In this document: positions 50,520-58,940 of the stretch, piece by piece
Layout: every line of letters starts with the position of its first letter
Numbering within the stretch: position 1 is the first letter of the stretch
The notes under the pieces: generated by a model
What the model saw: only the letters and a program-made list of their open reading frames with translations
Told to the model about the DNA's origin: nothing
Databases searched by the model: none
Position numbers and translations under genes: made by a program
Source of the DNA: M3007 sp035299505
Lineage (GTDB): Bacteria; Bacteroidota; Bacteroidia; Chitinophagales; Saprospiraceae
DNA length: 64,000 bases
Assembly (NCBI GenBank): GCA_035299505.1
Contig: DATGWL010000090.1
Coordinates: 1-64,000 of the forward strand
Direction of reading: 5' to 3'

Positions 50520-51308
50520 TTATTTACCAGGCTTAAAACGATGCTTCCAAACCGATATCGTTACCACAGTAATCAGCACTGCTATGCCTGTGGCGGCAGC
50601 TATGGCTACGGATTGACTGCCGGGTTCGGTGGCAGTATTACGTTTGATAAATATGCCAAGCAGTGCCCATACAACAGCTAAAACATGACCAAGGTTGCGT
50701 TGTTTTTGCCAAAAATACGTTGCGATTCCTACACCAGCGCAAATCATTAGCACCGTCCAGAAGGTTTCGCCCGCCGCCCCGCCGCGCCAGCCTTGTGCAA
50801 CCAGTAAGGCTGTTACGTTGGCCACCAACGCAATGGTTATCCAACCCTGATACAGGCCAAAAGGTATTTTAATCCAGCCGGGCACAGTATCAGATGCCCG
50901 GTAAAGCTCTCTGTTCAGCTGTACCAGACTTGCCAGCAATCCGATCATGATGGCCACAGATACGGCAAGTTGTTCCCAGTGCCAGGCAAAAATCCAGGCC
51001 ATGTTCAGCAGGCTGCTTGCAATAAAATAACGGCCCATGGATGCTATAGCTGTAGCAATGCCGGAGGATTTTTTTGGAACAAACAAGGCATACAGGCTTA
51101 CTCCGGTAAAGACCAGCAACCAAAGATAAATTACCCCCCAAATGGAGAAAGTAAGTCCTGCAGGGGTAAAAAGGTTGGGATATTGGTTGGATAGCTCGCC
51201 GGTGTTTTTGCCGTTAAGGGGCAACGCATTGGCCAGGTAATTAATTACCATCACGCCGGCAAAGGCCAGGGTATTCCCTGCAATCAATGCACGCGATCGT
51301 TTATCCAT
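50520..51308 (-). CDS. TspO/MBR-related tryptophan-rich membrane protein
   Basis: The 262-residue protein has about seven membrane helices, longer than the five of canonical TspO (about 160 residues). The TspO-type motif PAGLTFSIWGVIYLWLLVF is clear, and Trp-rich helices follow (LLNMAWIFAWHWEQL, FGLYQGWITIAL). TspO homologues bind porphyrins or related ligands. The ATG at 51308 overlaps the end of the MFS pump gene by 8 bases. The two probably form one transcript. Confidence 0.82.
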   Translation of the reverse strand: MDKRSRALIAGNTLAFAGVMVINYLANALPLNGKNTGELSNQYPNLFTPAGLTFSIWGVIYLWLLVFTGVSLYALFVPKKSSGIATAIASMGRYFIASSLLNMAWIFAWHWEQLAVSVAIMIGLLASLVQLNRELYRASDTVPGWIKIPFGLYQGWITIALVANVTALLVAQGWRGGAAGETFWTVLMICAGVGIATYFWQKQRNLGHVLAVVWALLGIFIKRNTATEPGSQSVAIAAATGIAVLITVVTISVWKHRFKPGK

Positions 51309-52566
51309 GATTTGGTTCAGATGGTGTATCGGTAGCACTTACTTTTTGTCCTACCTGGTGTTTGAACATGGAACGCATGGCCAGCAGCATGCTTACCAAT
51401 GACAATGCAGCACCCATCAGAAAAGGTGCGCCGGGGAACTGTACTGCCGATTCCGGGGCTGTATAATGGGCAAAGAGATTGGTCATCAGCAATGGCCCGA
51501 TGATAGATGTGAGGCTGATCAGACTGGTGAGCGCCCCCTGTAGTTCGCCCTGCTCATTGGCGGGCACCTGACTGGAAATGATGCTTTGCAGGGAAGGTCC
51601 TGCTATGCCGCCTAAGGCAAACGGTATCATGTACACAAACATTTGCCAACCTTCCGTGGCAAAGGCAAACAATACGAATCCGATGGCATACAAGGTGAGT
51701 CCAATCAGTACCGAACTTCGTTGGCCAAATTTGGGAATGAGAATGCGCGACAATCCCCCTTGCACTATTGCCGTCATTAAACCGGTGAAAGCCAGAGAAT
51801 ACCCTACCCAACGTTCATCCCACTGGAATTTCATCATAGTGATATAAGTCCAGGTACTCTGGTTGGCATGTCCGGCAATATAGATGCAAATCAGCGAAGC
51901 TACCAGACTGAGGATTACCGGATATCTGCCCAGGTTCATCAGTGAACCAATGGGGTTGGCGCGTTTCCATACAAATTCCCGTCGGTTTTCAGGTTTCAGA
52001 GATTCAGGTAGAATGAAATAGCCATAGAGCCAGTTCATCAACGCCAGACCGGCAGCCGCAAAAAATGGCGCCCGTATACCAAAATGAAAGGAAACCACCC
52101 CCCCGATCAGCGGTCCGATAATGAAGCCCAGGCCAAACGCGGCGCCCACCAATCCGAAATTTTGGGCACGTTTTTCTACCGGACTCACATCTGCAATATA
52201 TGCCATCCCGGAGGTAAACGAAGCCCCCGTAATACCACCCAGTACACGCCCGATAAAGAACCACCAAATGTTGGGAGCCAGTCCCTGAATGATAAAATCG
52301 ATACCAAACGCAAACAGAGAAGCGAGAATAACGGGACGGCGACCGTATTTATCACTCAAGCCGCCAATGATTGGCGAGCATAAAAATTGCATCCCTGCAT
52401 AGGTAAACATCAGTATCCCTCCCCAGCGCGCCGCTGTACTCAAATCGCCTCCGGTCAATTCCTCCAGTAGTTTAGGCAACACAGGAATGATTAATCCAAA
52501 GCCGATTACGTCAATCAGCATGGTGATGAAAATAAAAGCAAGCGCAGGAGTTCGGGATGTAGCCAT
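51301..52566 (-). CDS. TetA-like MFS drug efflux transporter
   Basis: The 421-residue protein has 12 membrane helices. The MFS motif A GGLSDKYGRRPVIL lies between helices 2 and 3, and the start FIFITMLIDVIGFGLIIPVLP is typical of the TCR/Tet group. Members export tetracyclines or other lipophilic compounds, but specificity cannot be read from the sequence. It is divergent from an ArsR-rhodanese regulator; a perfect 22-bp palindrome lies in the shared 161-base gap, so it may be a target of that regulator. Confidence 0.88.
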   Translation of the reverse strand: MATSRTPALAFIFITMLIDVIGFGLIIPVLPKLLEELTGGDLSTAARWGGILMFTYAGMQFLCSPIIGGLSDKYGRRPVILASLFAFGIDFIIQGLAPNIWWFFIGRVLGGITGASFTSGMAYIADVSPVEKRAQNFGLVGAAFGLGFIIGPLIGGVVSFHFGIRAPFFAAAGLALMNWLYGYFILPESLKPENRREFVWKRANPIGSLMNLGRYPVILSLVASLICIYIAGHANQSTWTYITMMKFQWDERWVGYSLAFTGLMTAIVQGGLSRILIPKFGQRSSVLIGLTLYAIGFVLFAFATEGWQMFVYMIPFALGGIAGPSLQSIISSQVPANEQGELQGALTSLISLTSIIGPLLMTNLFAHYTAPESAVQFPGAPFLMGAALSLVSMLLAMRSMFKHQVGQKVSATDTPSEPNHG

Positions 52567-52690
52567 ATTCAAGTACCGGCGGGTTTAGCCGCCGATGAAT
52601 GGGGTAGGGATAAATTTAAGTGTGCGAAATAACGGCAAGTAATAGTCATGAGCGCCAGAAAAAGGTAAAAATTCTGGTTAACAGTTTGTT

Positions 52691-52712
52691 CAAGTATTCA
52701 ATTGAATACTTG
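52691..52712. promoter_or_regulatory. Perfect 22-bp palindrome, probable ArsR operator
   Basis: CAAGTATTCAA is followed directly by its exact reverse complement TTGAATACTTG. It ends 4 bases before TACTTTTG (52716-52723), so a bound repressor would block RNA polymerase. This is the size and style of ArsR/SmtB operators. Confidence 0.7.
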
Positions 52713-52715
52713 AAA

Positions 52716-52723
52716 TACTTTTG
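52716..52723 (+). promoter_or_regulatory. TAnnTTTG element abutting the ArsR-rhodanese start
   Basis: TACTTTTG begins 12 bases before the ATG at 52728; the transcript is probably leaderless. Confidence 0.6.
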
Positions 52724-52727
52724 TGTC

Positions 52728-53378
52728 ATGGAAAAAAGATTGTTTAAAGATGCTATCTATTCGGGTATTGCCGGGATGACCAAAGCCTTTTCCCATGCCA
52801 ACCGACTGGAAATACTTGATCTGCTGGCCAATGGTGAAAAAACGGTGGAACAAATAGCGGCCCAAACCTCCGTTTCGGTGGCAAATGCATCCCAACATCT
52901 CCAAATTCTCAAAAATGCCCGACTGGTGAGTGCCAGACGCCAGGGTACTTTTATCTATTACGCCCTTAGCGGTAAAAAAGCATACGCCGCCTGGAAAGCC
53001 CTGCGCAATCTGGCTCTTGACCTTGAACCTGAGGTGCAACGCACGATGGATCAGTACCGTTCGGAATCTAATAGTCTACCAGGTTGTCGTTATGCTGAAT
53101 TGCCCGATCCACTAAGTATAATTTTTCTGGATGTAAGGCCCAGGGAGGAGTTTATCTCAGGTCATTTGGAGAATGCCCTATCCATCCCCATGCAGGAACT
53201 TGAAGAACGAATCTCCGAATTGCCAAGGCATAAAACCATCATTACATATTGCCGTGGACCGTTCTGCACGTTCGCGGATGAAGCTGTAGCGATGCTCAAG
53301 GCTAAGGGATATGAAGCATTGCGCCTGGAAGAAAGCTATCTGGATATTAAACTCAATGAAACCCAATGGAACAACTAA
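52728..53378 (+). CDS. ArsR-type repressor fused to a rhodanese domain
   Basis: The 216-residue protein has an N-terminal ArsR winged helix (residues 1-100; HANRLEILDLLANGEKTVEQIA, VANASQHLQILKNARLV). A rhodanese domain follows, with DVRPREEFISGHLENALSIP and the active loop YCRGPFC (Cys175, Cys180). No CxC metal site of classical ArsR is present. The rhodanese cysteines could sense persulfide, sulfite-type sulfur species or oxidants. The upstream palindrome suggests autoregulation. The stop overlaps the MFS gene by 13 bases. Confidence 0.9.
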   Translation: MEKRLFKDAIYSGIAGMTKAFSHANRLEILDLLANGEKTVEQIAAQTSVSVANASQHLQILKNARLVSARRQGTFIYYALSGKKAYAAWKALRNLALDLEPEVQRTMDQYRSESNSLPGCRYAELPDPLSIIFLDVRPREEFISGHLENALSIPMQELEERISELPRHKTIITYCRGPFCTFADEAVAMLKAKGYEALRLEESYLDIKLNETQWNN

Positions 53379-54628
53379 CCAAGACAACAACTGGCCTGCG
53401 CCAGAATTGGCAGCAATTTTCCCTGCTGGTGTTGGTCAATGCCTTTGTGGGTGGCATGGTTGGTATTGAGCGGAGTATTTTGCCCAAGTTGGCTGAAGTG
53501 GAATTTGGTTTGGCCGCCAAAGCGGCAACCTTATCGTTCATCGTAGCTTTTGGCTTTGCCAAGGCATTTGCTAACTTGTTTACAGGTTCACTGGCGGGTA
53601 GGTTGGGACGCAAAAAGCTCCTGATGCTGGGCTGGATTTTAGGGATTCCAGTGCCATTTCTGCTGATGTTCGCACCTTCATGGAGTTGGATAGTAGCCGC
53701 AAATATCCTCCTGGGGGTGCACCAGGGTTTCGCCTGGTCGGCCACCGTAGTGATGAAGATAGACCTGGCAGGAGAGCGCGACCGTGGCCTGGCCATGGGG
53801 CTCAATGAGTTTGCCGGATACCTGGCTGTAGCTTTGGCAGCATTTGCAACTGGCTGGATTGCCGGACAATATGGGCTACGGCCATACCCATTTTACCTGG
53901 GTGTAGGGTTAATTGTAGCAGGGTTACTCACTACCTGGTTGCTTGTGCGCGATACCCACGCGCACATGATTTCAGCGGCTGTTGAGAGTAAGACGCCACG
54001 TTTAGATAATTTATTTTGGGATACCAGCTGGCGCCATCGCAATTTGGGCTCGGTAACCATAACCGGATTAGTTAACAACCTCAATGATGGTATGGTTTGG
54101 GGTTTGATGCCGCTGTTTCTATGGCAAAAGGGATTTGATTTACAGGAAATCGGGCTTCTTGCTGCTGTATATCCGGCCGTTTGGGGCATTGGGCAGCTTT
54201 TCAGTGGCAGATTATCCGATTTTGTCTGCAAAAAAGACCTGCTCTTATGGGGTATGACGCTCCAGGCGCTGGCACTTTTCGGATTGGCCTTTGCGGATGG
54301 CTTCTGGATGTTTGTCCTTTTCCTGGCTTTACTTGGCTGGGGCACCGCTATGGTCTACCCCACCTTCCTGGCTTCTATTGCCGACAACACCCACCCACTT
54401 GACCGGGCCAAAAGTCTGGGCATTTTTCGTTTTTGGCGGGATATGGGATATGCGGCAGGCGCCCTGCTCACGGGCTTTACGGCAGATACCTTTGGAATTC
54501 CGGTTAGCATCCTTGCTGTAGGCTTGCTAACCCTGGCTACAGGATTGTGGGCAGATTTTCGAATGCGTTGCCGTACCGGGCATCCTACGATCTGGGTATG
54601 GTTTGGGAGGGGTATTGGAGGCGCTTGA
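53366..54628 (+). CDS. MFS transporter coupled to the ArsR-rhodanese regulator
   Basis: The 420-residue protein has 12 membrane helices and an MFS motif A version SLAGRLGRKKLLMLG. It starts 13 bases inside the end of the regulator gene, indicating strong coupling. The exported compound is unknown; the regulator type suggests a sulfur compound, metalloid or oxidant-related metabolite. Its first 20 residues are hydrophilic. No signal for other partner genes follows; the gene is convergent with a giant T9SS protein gene across a 79-base gap with no clear terminator. Confidence 0.85.
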   Translation: MEQLTKTTTGLRQNWQQFSLLVLVNAFVGGMVGIERSILPKLAEVEFGLAAKAATLSFIVAFGFAKAFANLFTGSLAGRLGRKKLLMLGWILGIPVPFLLMFAPSWSWIVAANILLGVHQGFAWSATVVMKIDLAGERDRGLAMGLNEFAGYLAVALAAFATGWIAGQYGLRPYPFYLGVGLIVAGLLTTWLLVRDTHAHMISAAVESKTPRLDNLFWDTSWRHRNLGSVTITGLVNNLNDGMVWGLMPLFLWQKGFDLQEIGLLAAVYPAVWGIGQLFSGRLSDFVCKKDLLLWGMTLQALALFGLAFADGFWMFVLFLALLGWGTAMVYPTFLASIADNTHPLDRAKSLGIFRFWRDMGYAAGALLTGFTADTFGIPVSILAVGLLTLATGLWADFRMRCRTGHPTIWVWFGRGIGGA

Positions 54629-54707
54629 TATGAAGTCCAGCTACCAGCATCTAACAATCACAAGTCTGATGTAACGAGCAAGCTCAAAGAAGTGCAAAGA
54701 AGTACAT

Positions 54708-57700
54708 CTACATTTTTACCACCCTTGCTGCCCCGATGGGTACTCCCTGTTGATAAATCACGATTTGATAAATTCCAGGTAATACGCCAGATAAGTTAAT
54801 TGAGCTAGTTAACAACCCTGTATTGGCTGAAATAGAGCCTTCCAGAATTATATTTGAAAACAGGTCAAAAATGTGATAATTCACTTTATCTGATTTGGGA
54901 CAGTAAAATCTCATGGTGAACTCATCTGAAAATGGATTTGGATGAACGAGTAAGTTTGATGGTTGGATTACAGGTGTTTTAGTTCCGATAGTAACCGGTA
55001 AGGAGGCACCAAATTCTGAAAAGCCATTAAAAATTGCTTCAAGATAAAAAACTCCATTCTCACCAACTAATACGGTTTGGCTGTTAGCAACAGGCAAACT
55101 TCCACTTATTACATTATTGGTTGGGTCACAATCTTCATCATTCCCGTCATAATGAGTTAAGCCAAGCTGGTCTGGAGTAATAAAGGTTTCGGGTGGAGTA
55201 ATATTAAATGATTCAAGGTCTTCTGCGGTGAAAAACAAGCGAAGTTTGACAGGACTCACGGGCGAAAATTGGGTCTCTATGTTAAAATACCTTGGAAGAA
55301 ATTTTTGCCCATTAGGCAAAACCGGAGCTTCCGGCAGGATCTCGGTAGAAACCGTAATATCACCCAGGTTATTTTCTGATAAAATGGCGCCTAAAAGTGG
55401 CCCCGTAGTATTAGGATCTCCATCTGTATTGGAGGCATATAGGTTCCTCCAGTAATTGGAAGATGAAATCCCTGCGCCACTTTGAACAAACTGCTGACAA
55501 GTGTCGGCACCTGACCACAAGTCTGGCTCATCTTTTATACTGATACAAAACCTTCCCGAAGTGCCAAAGGCACCGTCAACCATGACCAGATAAAAATTTC
55601 CCGGGGTTAATCCAGAATATACAAGGATAGCATCCGCAGGATTCTCCCCTGTATTATCTTCAGCTGTTACAAAAAAAGGAGTCAGAGAATCCTGTCTCAT
55701 CACAGCAATTTGTGGATCAAAGGGAAGGATGGTATCACTCGCTACAGTAATCTGAACAGTTCCTGTAGGCGGTGCAATAAATCCAAACCAAACAGAATGT
55801 TCAGCTCCGTCGTGCCAATTACCCGGAGGAATAGAAGGATTAGGATCGTCATTAGTTGCATAGGCTGTGTGGTTGGTGAAGATCCGACAAGTATCTCCAA
55901 ATTTTAACCAATAATTGTCCTCCATCCCTCCCCCGGGGAAAAGGTTAAAAGGTTCTTCATTCTCCAACTCACAGCTTAGTCTATACCGGGCAATTGAATT
56001 TGCCATTGCGTTTGATTTGTCGGCCAATAATAGGTAAGTTTTATCCGCGTATAATAAACCTAGTTTATATCGGTTACCGCTGATTAATGGTACACAGGTA
56101 GTTATCCCAAACGGTTCTGAGCACTGATCAATAAAACTGAGTTTCAATCCTCCGGTTGCGTTATTAACTGGAGTCAAATAGTATATTCCTGTAATTTCGG
56201 GTTTTATCCTGCAAAATTGTTCCTTCCCTGGAGTTTGTTGCCCGCATATTTTGAAGTCGACAATTCCTGTGCCCCCAGAAACAACTAGCGTATCCCCACA
56301 GGGAAGGTATGGCACTTCGTCATAACCAGGAAGTTTATGAATAGGAAATGGTTGCGACCATTGGCTTGTTTGCAGATCACCGCAATTGTTTTTTATCCTG
56401 AAATGATATGTTTTTGCAGGATCCAAATTGTCAATCACCAGACTATCGCCATCAGAAAAATAATTGGGCGTTCCTGAAAATAGGGAATCTATTGGCACAA
56501 CTTCAATCTCTTCAAGTCTGGAATCATTGACTTCTTTCCAAACAAGAATAGTTTTGCCGCCATTATAGGTTAGCCCTAATCCTTGAGTCGTCTCAGGGCA
56601 ATAACACAAAGATTCGATCAAGACTTGAAAACCTTGCGTGTCGGCAGTGGTAAGCTGGATTTGGAACTGGCCAAATGATAGCACCCCTAAATTTATCAGC
56701 GTATCGCTACCTGTAATGGTACCGCAGATATTCCAATTGGGAATGGTATTAGTACATCCTGCACTCAATTTTTCGCTAACTGCAAATTGCAAGGGTAAAT
56801 TGCTGGTGTGTTTTATCCGTAAACTCGCTAAACCATTAGCTGTTGGAGAGAGTTTTAACATAATTTGTCGCCCGACCTCATTCGCACCGTTACACACATT
56901 GTAATAATGATGAGGAACGACAGAGCCAGGGGAAACGATGAGTGTGTCAAAGCAGGGCAGTTGTATTGCACCATTGCAAATTGGGCGACTAAAATAACTA
57001 TAATCTGTCCAAAGGCTACTGTCTCCATTCTGACATGCATTTCGAATCCGCCAACCATATAATTCGCTGGTATTGATCGCAAAAAGATTGAATAAATTTA
57101 CGCCTGCGGTGTTGAAAGACACGGTTTTTGTAATTTCTGAACCGTCTGGCTTTAGTAGCCCAATTTCATATAACCATGGGCCATGATTGCCACTCCAACG
57201 GGCAATCAGTTGAGTACTGGTGGCGTTGAAAAAAGTCTGTGTTGGCACTGGCATTGGGCATGGCTGTTCACAATGAAAAGAAATACGCAATGTGCCTAAT
57301 CCTGTCGAAAGCCTTTTTTTGCAAAGGATAAAATAATCATCTCCAGGTGTAAGATTGTTGAGTTCAAAATACGCAGCATTTTCGCCACTCCCGATACATT
57401 GCCAACCAGTTGTAACTGCACAAATTCCAGCATTAGCGTTTTTTATATAGAAATTATAAGACGGTAATCCTTCTGGCAGAAAGAGATAGTGGGTAGTGCT
57501 AGTGGCATGAAACTGAAGTATCTCTTCTTTTCCTACTCCTTGTGAACCACAAGTTGGGAGATTATTTAGTTGACCATTTCCGGACTCAAAGGTTAAAACC
57601 ACTTCCTGGTCGCAGGTTAAAATAGGATATTCATAACAGTCCACCAACGTTGTGAAGTTAATATTGTTCGACCAAGAGCTGGGGCTGAATGGGCCGCACA

Positions 57701-58694
57701 TTGCTCGCACTCTCCACTTGTAACTTTGAATAGCTGTAAGTCCACTGACAATTAAACTGTCATGATTGCTAAAAAAATTGGGGATCCCTGTAAAGTTTGC
57801 GCTTGTAGGCTGGATTTCTATTTCCCAGGAAATGTTGCCAGAAGGCGCAACCCAATTCAATTCTGCTGTTTGCGCTGCAATATTGCTTGTCGTTAATCCT
57901 GTTGGCGGATTGCAAGGAACGGGGCATAAAACTTTTAATGCAATATTTATATTAGGAAAGCTCTGATATTCTGAAAAATCAACAGCAATCATATAGGTTT
58001 GACCAGCGGTTAGTTGGCCTAATGTAAACTCTTCATTTATCAATATACCTGGTTCTGCTAAACATGTCCAGTTGCTGTCCAATTGACAATTGACATTAGG
58101 TTTTTTGAAGGCAAGCTTTACAGGTCCGGAAGCATAAGTACTAATCCTGTGTTCGCCGGTAAGAATTGGTGTAAATTGATAATACAGTTCAGCTCCTGTA
58201 CTAAAATTTGGACATGGCGCTATTAAACTCATAGCCGGATTATTAAAGGCCGCTACAAAAGAATTACAAGGTAAAATTTTGGGAATAGTGCAATCAGTTG
58301 GAGTATGAAAACTTAACACAGGTGACCAATTTCCCGCACCGTTAGGTATACAAACTGTACGAATACGCCAAAAATACCTTGTTTCTGGCATTAAGTTGGT
58401 TATTCGAAGAGAGTCACCTTGGCCTAATGAATCTGGAATGCCATCGAAAAGGAGTGAGTCTTTTTTGATTTCAAGTTCCCAGGATGAGCTGCTTGAATCA
58501 GATTGCCAGCGAATGACAATTGATTGGCTACTAATAGCATAAGGAGATAAAGATTGAGGAGGAAAACAGTTCTGTGCAAACAACCCTGTGAATGGAAGGA
58601 ATAATATGAGTAACGGACAGAATGAGGGGCATGATAGCAACGAAAAAAATCCCCAACAAAATCGATTTTTGAATAAATTTTGGCACATATTCAA
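54708..58694 (-). CDS. Giant secreted protein with fibronectin III domains and T9SS type A tail
   Basis: The 1328-residue protein has a signal peptide (FLPFTGLFAQ end). It contains several fibronectin type III modules (SSWELEIKKDSLLFDG, TRYFWRIRTVC; SWEIEIQPTSANFTG, YKWRVRAMCG) alternating with beta-rich domains that hold cysteine pairs. The C-terminus VHPNPFSDEFTMRFYC...GIYQIVIYQQG is the T9SS type A sorting domain (PNPF, GIYxI). It should be exported by the type IX system and attached or released at the surface. The coding sequence is visibly richer in A+T than its neighbours. No catalytic domain was recognised. The start may be the first or third codon. Confidence 0.9.
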   Translation of the reverse strand: MNMCQNLFKNRFCWGFFSLLSCPSFCPLLILFLPFTGLFAQNCFPPQSLSPYAISSQSIVIRWQSDSSSSSWELEIKKDSLLFDGIPDSLGQGDSLRITNLMPETRYFWRIRTVCIPNGAGNWSPVLSFHTPTDCTIPKILPCNSFVAAFNNPAMSLIAPCPNFSTGAELYYQFTPILTGEHRISTYASGPVKLAFKKPNVNCQLDSNWTCLAEPGILINEEFTLGQLTAGQTYMIAVDFSEYQSFPNINIALKVLCPVPCNPPTGLTTSNIAAQTAELNWVAPSGNISWEIEIQPTSANFTGIPNFFSNHDSLIVSGLTAIQSYKWRVRAMCGPFSPSSWSNNINFTTLVDCYEYPILTCDQEVVLTFESGNGQLNNLPTCGSQGVGKEEILQFHATSTTHYLFLPEGLPSYNFYIKNANAGICAVTTGWQCIGSGENAAYFELNNLTPGDDYFILCKKRLSTGLGTLRISFHCEQPCPMPVPTQTFFNATSTQLIARWSGNHGPWLYEIGLLKPDGSEITKTVSFNTAGVNLFNLFAINTSELYGWRIRNACQNGDSSLWTDYSYFSRPICNGAIQLPCFDTLIVSPGSVVPHHYYNVCNGANEVGRQIMLKLSPTANGLASLRIKHTSNLPLQFAVSEKLSAGCTNTIPNWNICGTITGSDTLINLGVLSFGQFQIQLTTADTQGFQVLIESLCYCPETTQGLGLTYNGGKTILVWKEVNDSRLEEIEVVPIDSLFSGTPNYFSDGDSLVIDNLDPAKTYHFRIKNNCGDLQTSQWSQPFPIHKLPGYDEVPYLPCGDTLVVSGGTGIVDFKICGQQTPGKEQFCRIKPEITGIYYLTPVNNATGGLKLSFIDQCSEPFGITTCVPLISGNRYKLGLLYADKTYLLLADKSNAMANSIARYRLSCELENEEPFNLFPGGGMEDNYWLKFGDTCRIFTNHTAYATNDDPNPSIPPGNWHDGAEHSVWFGFIAPPTGTVQITVASDTILPFDPQIAVMRQDSLTPFFVTAEDNTGENPADAILVYSGLTPGNFYLVMVDGAFGTSGRFCISIKDEPDLWSGADTCQQFVQSGAGISSSNYWRNLYASNTDGDPNTTGPLLGAILSENNLGDITVSTEILPEAPVLPNGQKFLPRYFNIETQFSPVSPVKLRLFFTAEDLESFNITPPETFITPDQLGLTHYDGNDEDCDPTNNVISGSLPVANSQTVLVGENGVFYLEAIFNGFSEFGASLPVTIGTKTPVIQPSNLLVHPNPFSDEFTMRFYCPKSDKVNYHIFDLFSNIILEGSISANTGLLTSSINLSGVLPGIYQIVIYQQGVPIGAARVVKM

Positions 58695-58714
58695 TAAAAA
58701 AGAGTAATTATTTA

Positions 58715-58722
58715 CAAAGCTA
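58715..58722 (-). promoter_or_regulatory. TAnnTTTG element for the fibronectin III protein gene
   Basis: The minus strand reads TAGCTTTG, 21 bases upstream of the start codon, in an AT-rich stretch (58695-58800). Confidence 0.5.
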
Positions 58723-58803
58723 AATAAAACTAATGAAATTCATAACAAAATATTTGCTTAGTCAGATAAAATTAACAATATTTAGTGGGATGTCCTCTTC
58801 CAT

Positions 58804-58840
58804 AAAAAAAGCCGGGCCAACTCTTTCAGCTAGCCCGGCC
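58804..58840 (-). terminator. Rho-independent terminator of the giant SprB/HYR gene
   Basis: GCCGGGC (58811-58817) pairs with GCCCGGC (58833-58839); on the minus strand the stem is followed by a run of seven T. It lies about 100 bases after the stop of the 58941..63746 gene. Confidence 0.8.
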
Positions 58841-58940
58841 AGGTGGTATGAAAAAAATGTTGCAGTGTGGGCCATGGGGTATGTCTAATCCGTTGACCAA
58901 ACACCCCCATTGGTATCCCCATCTTGACGCACAAATCCAA

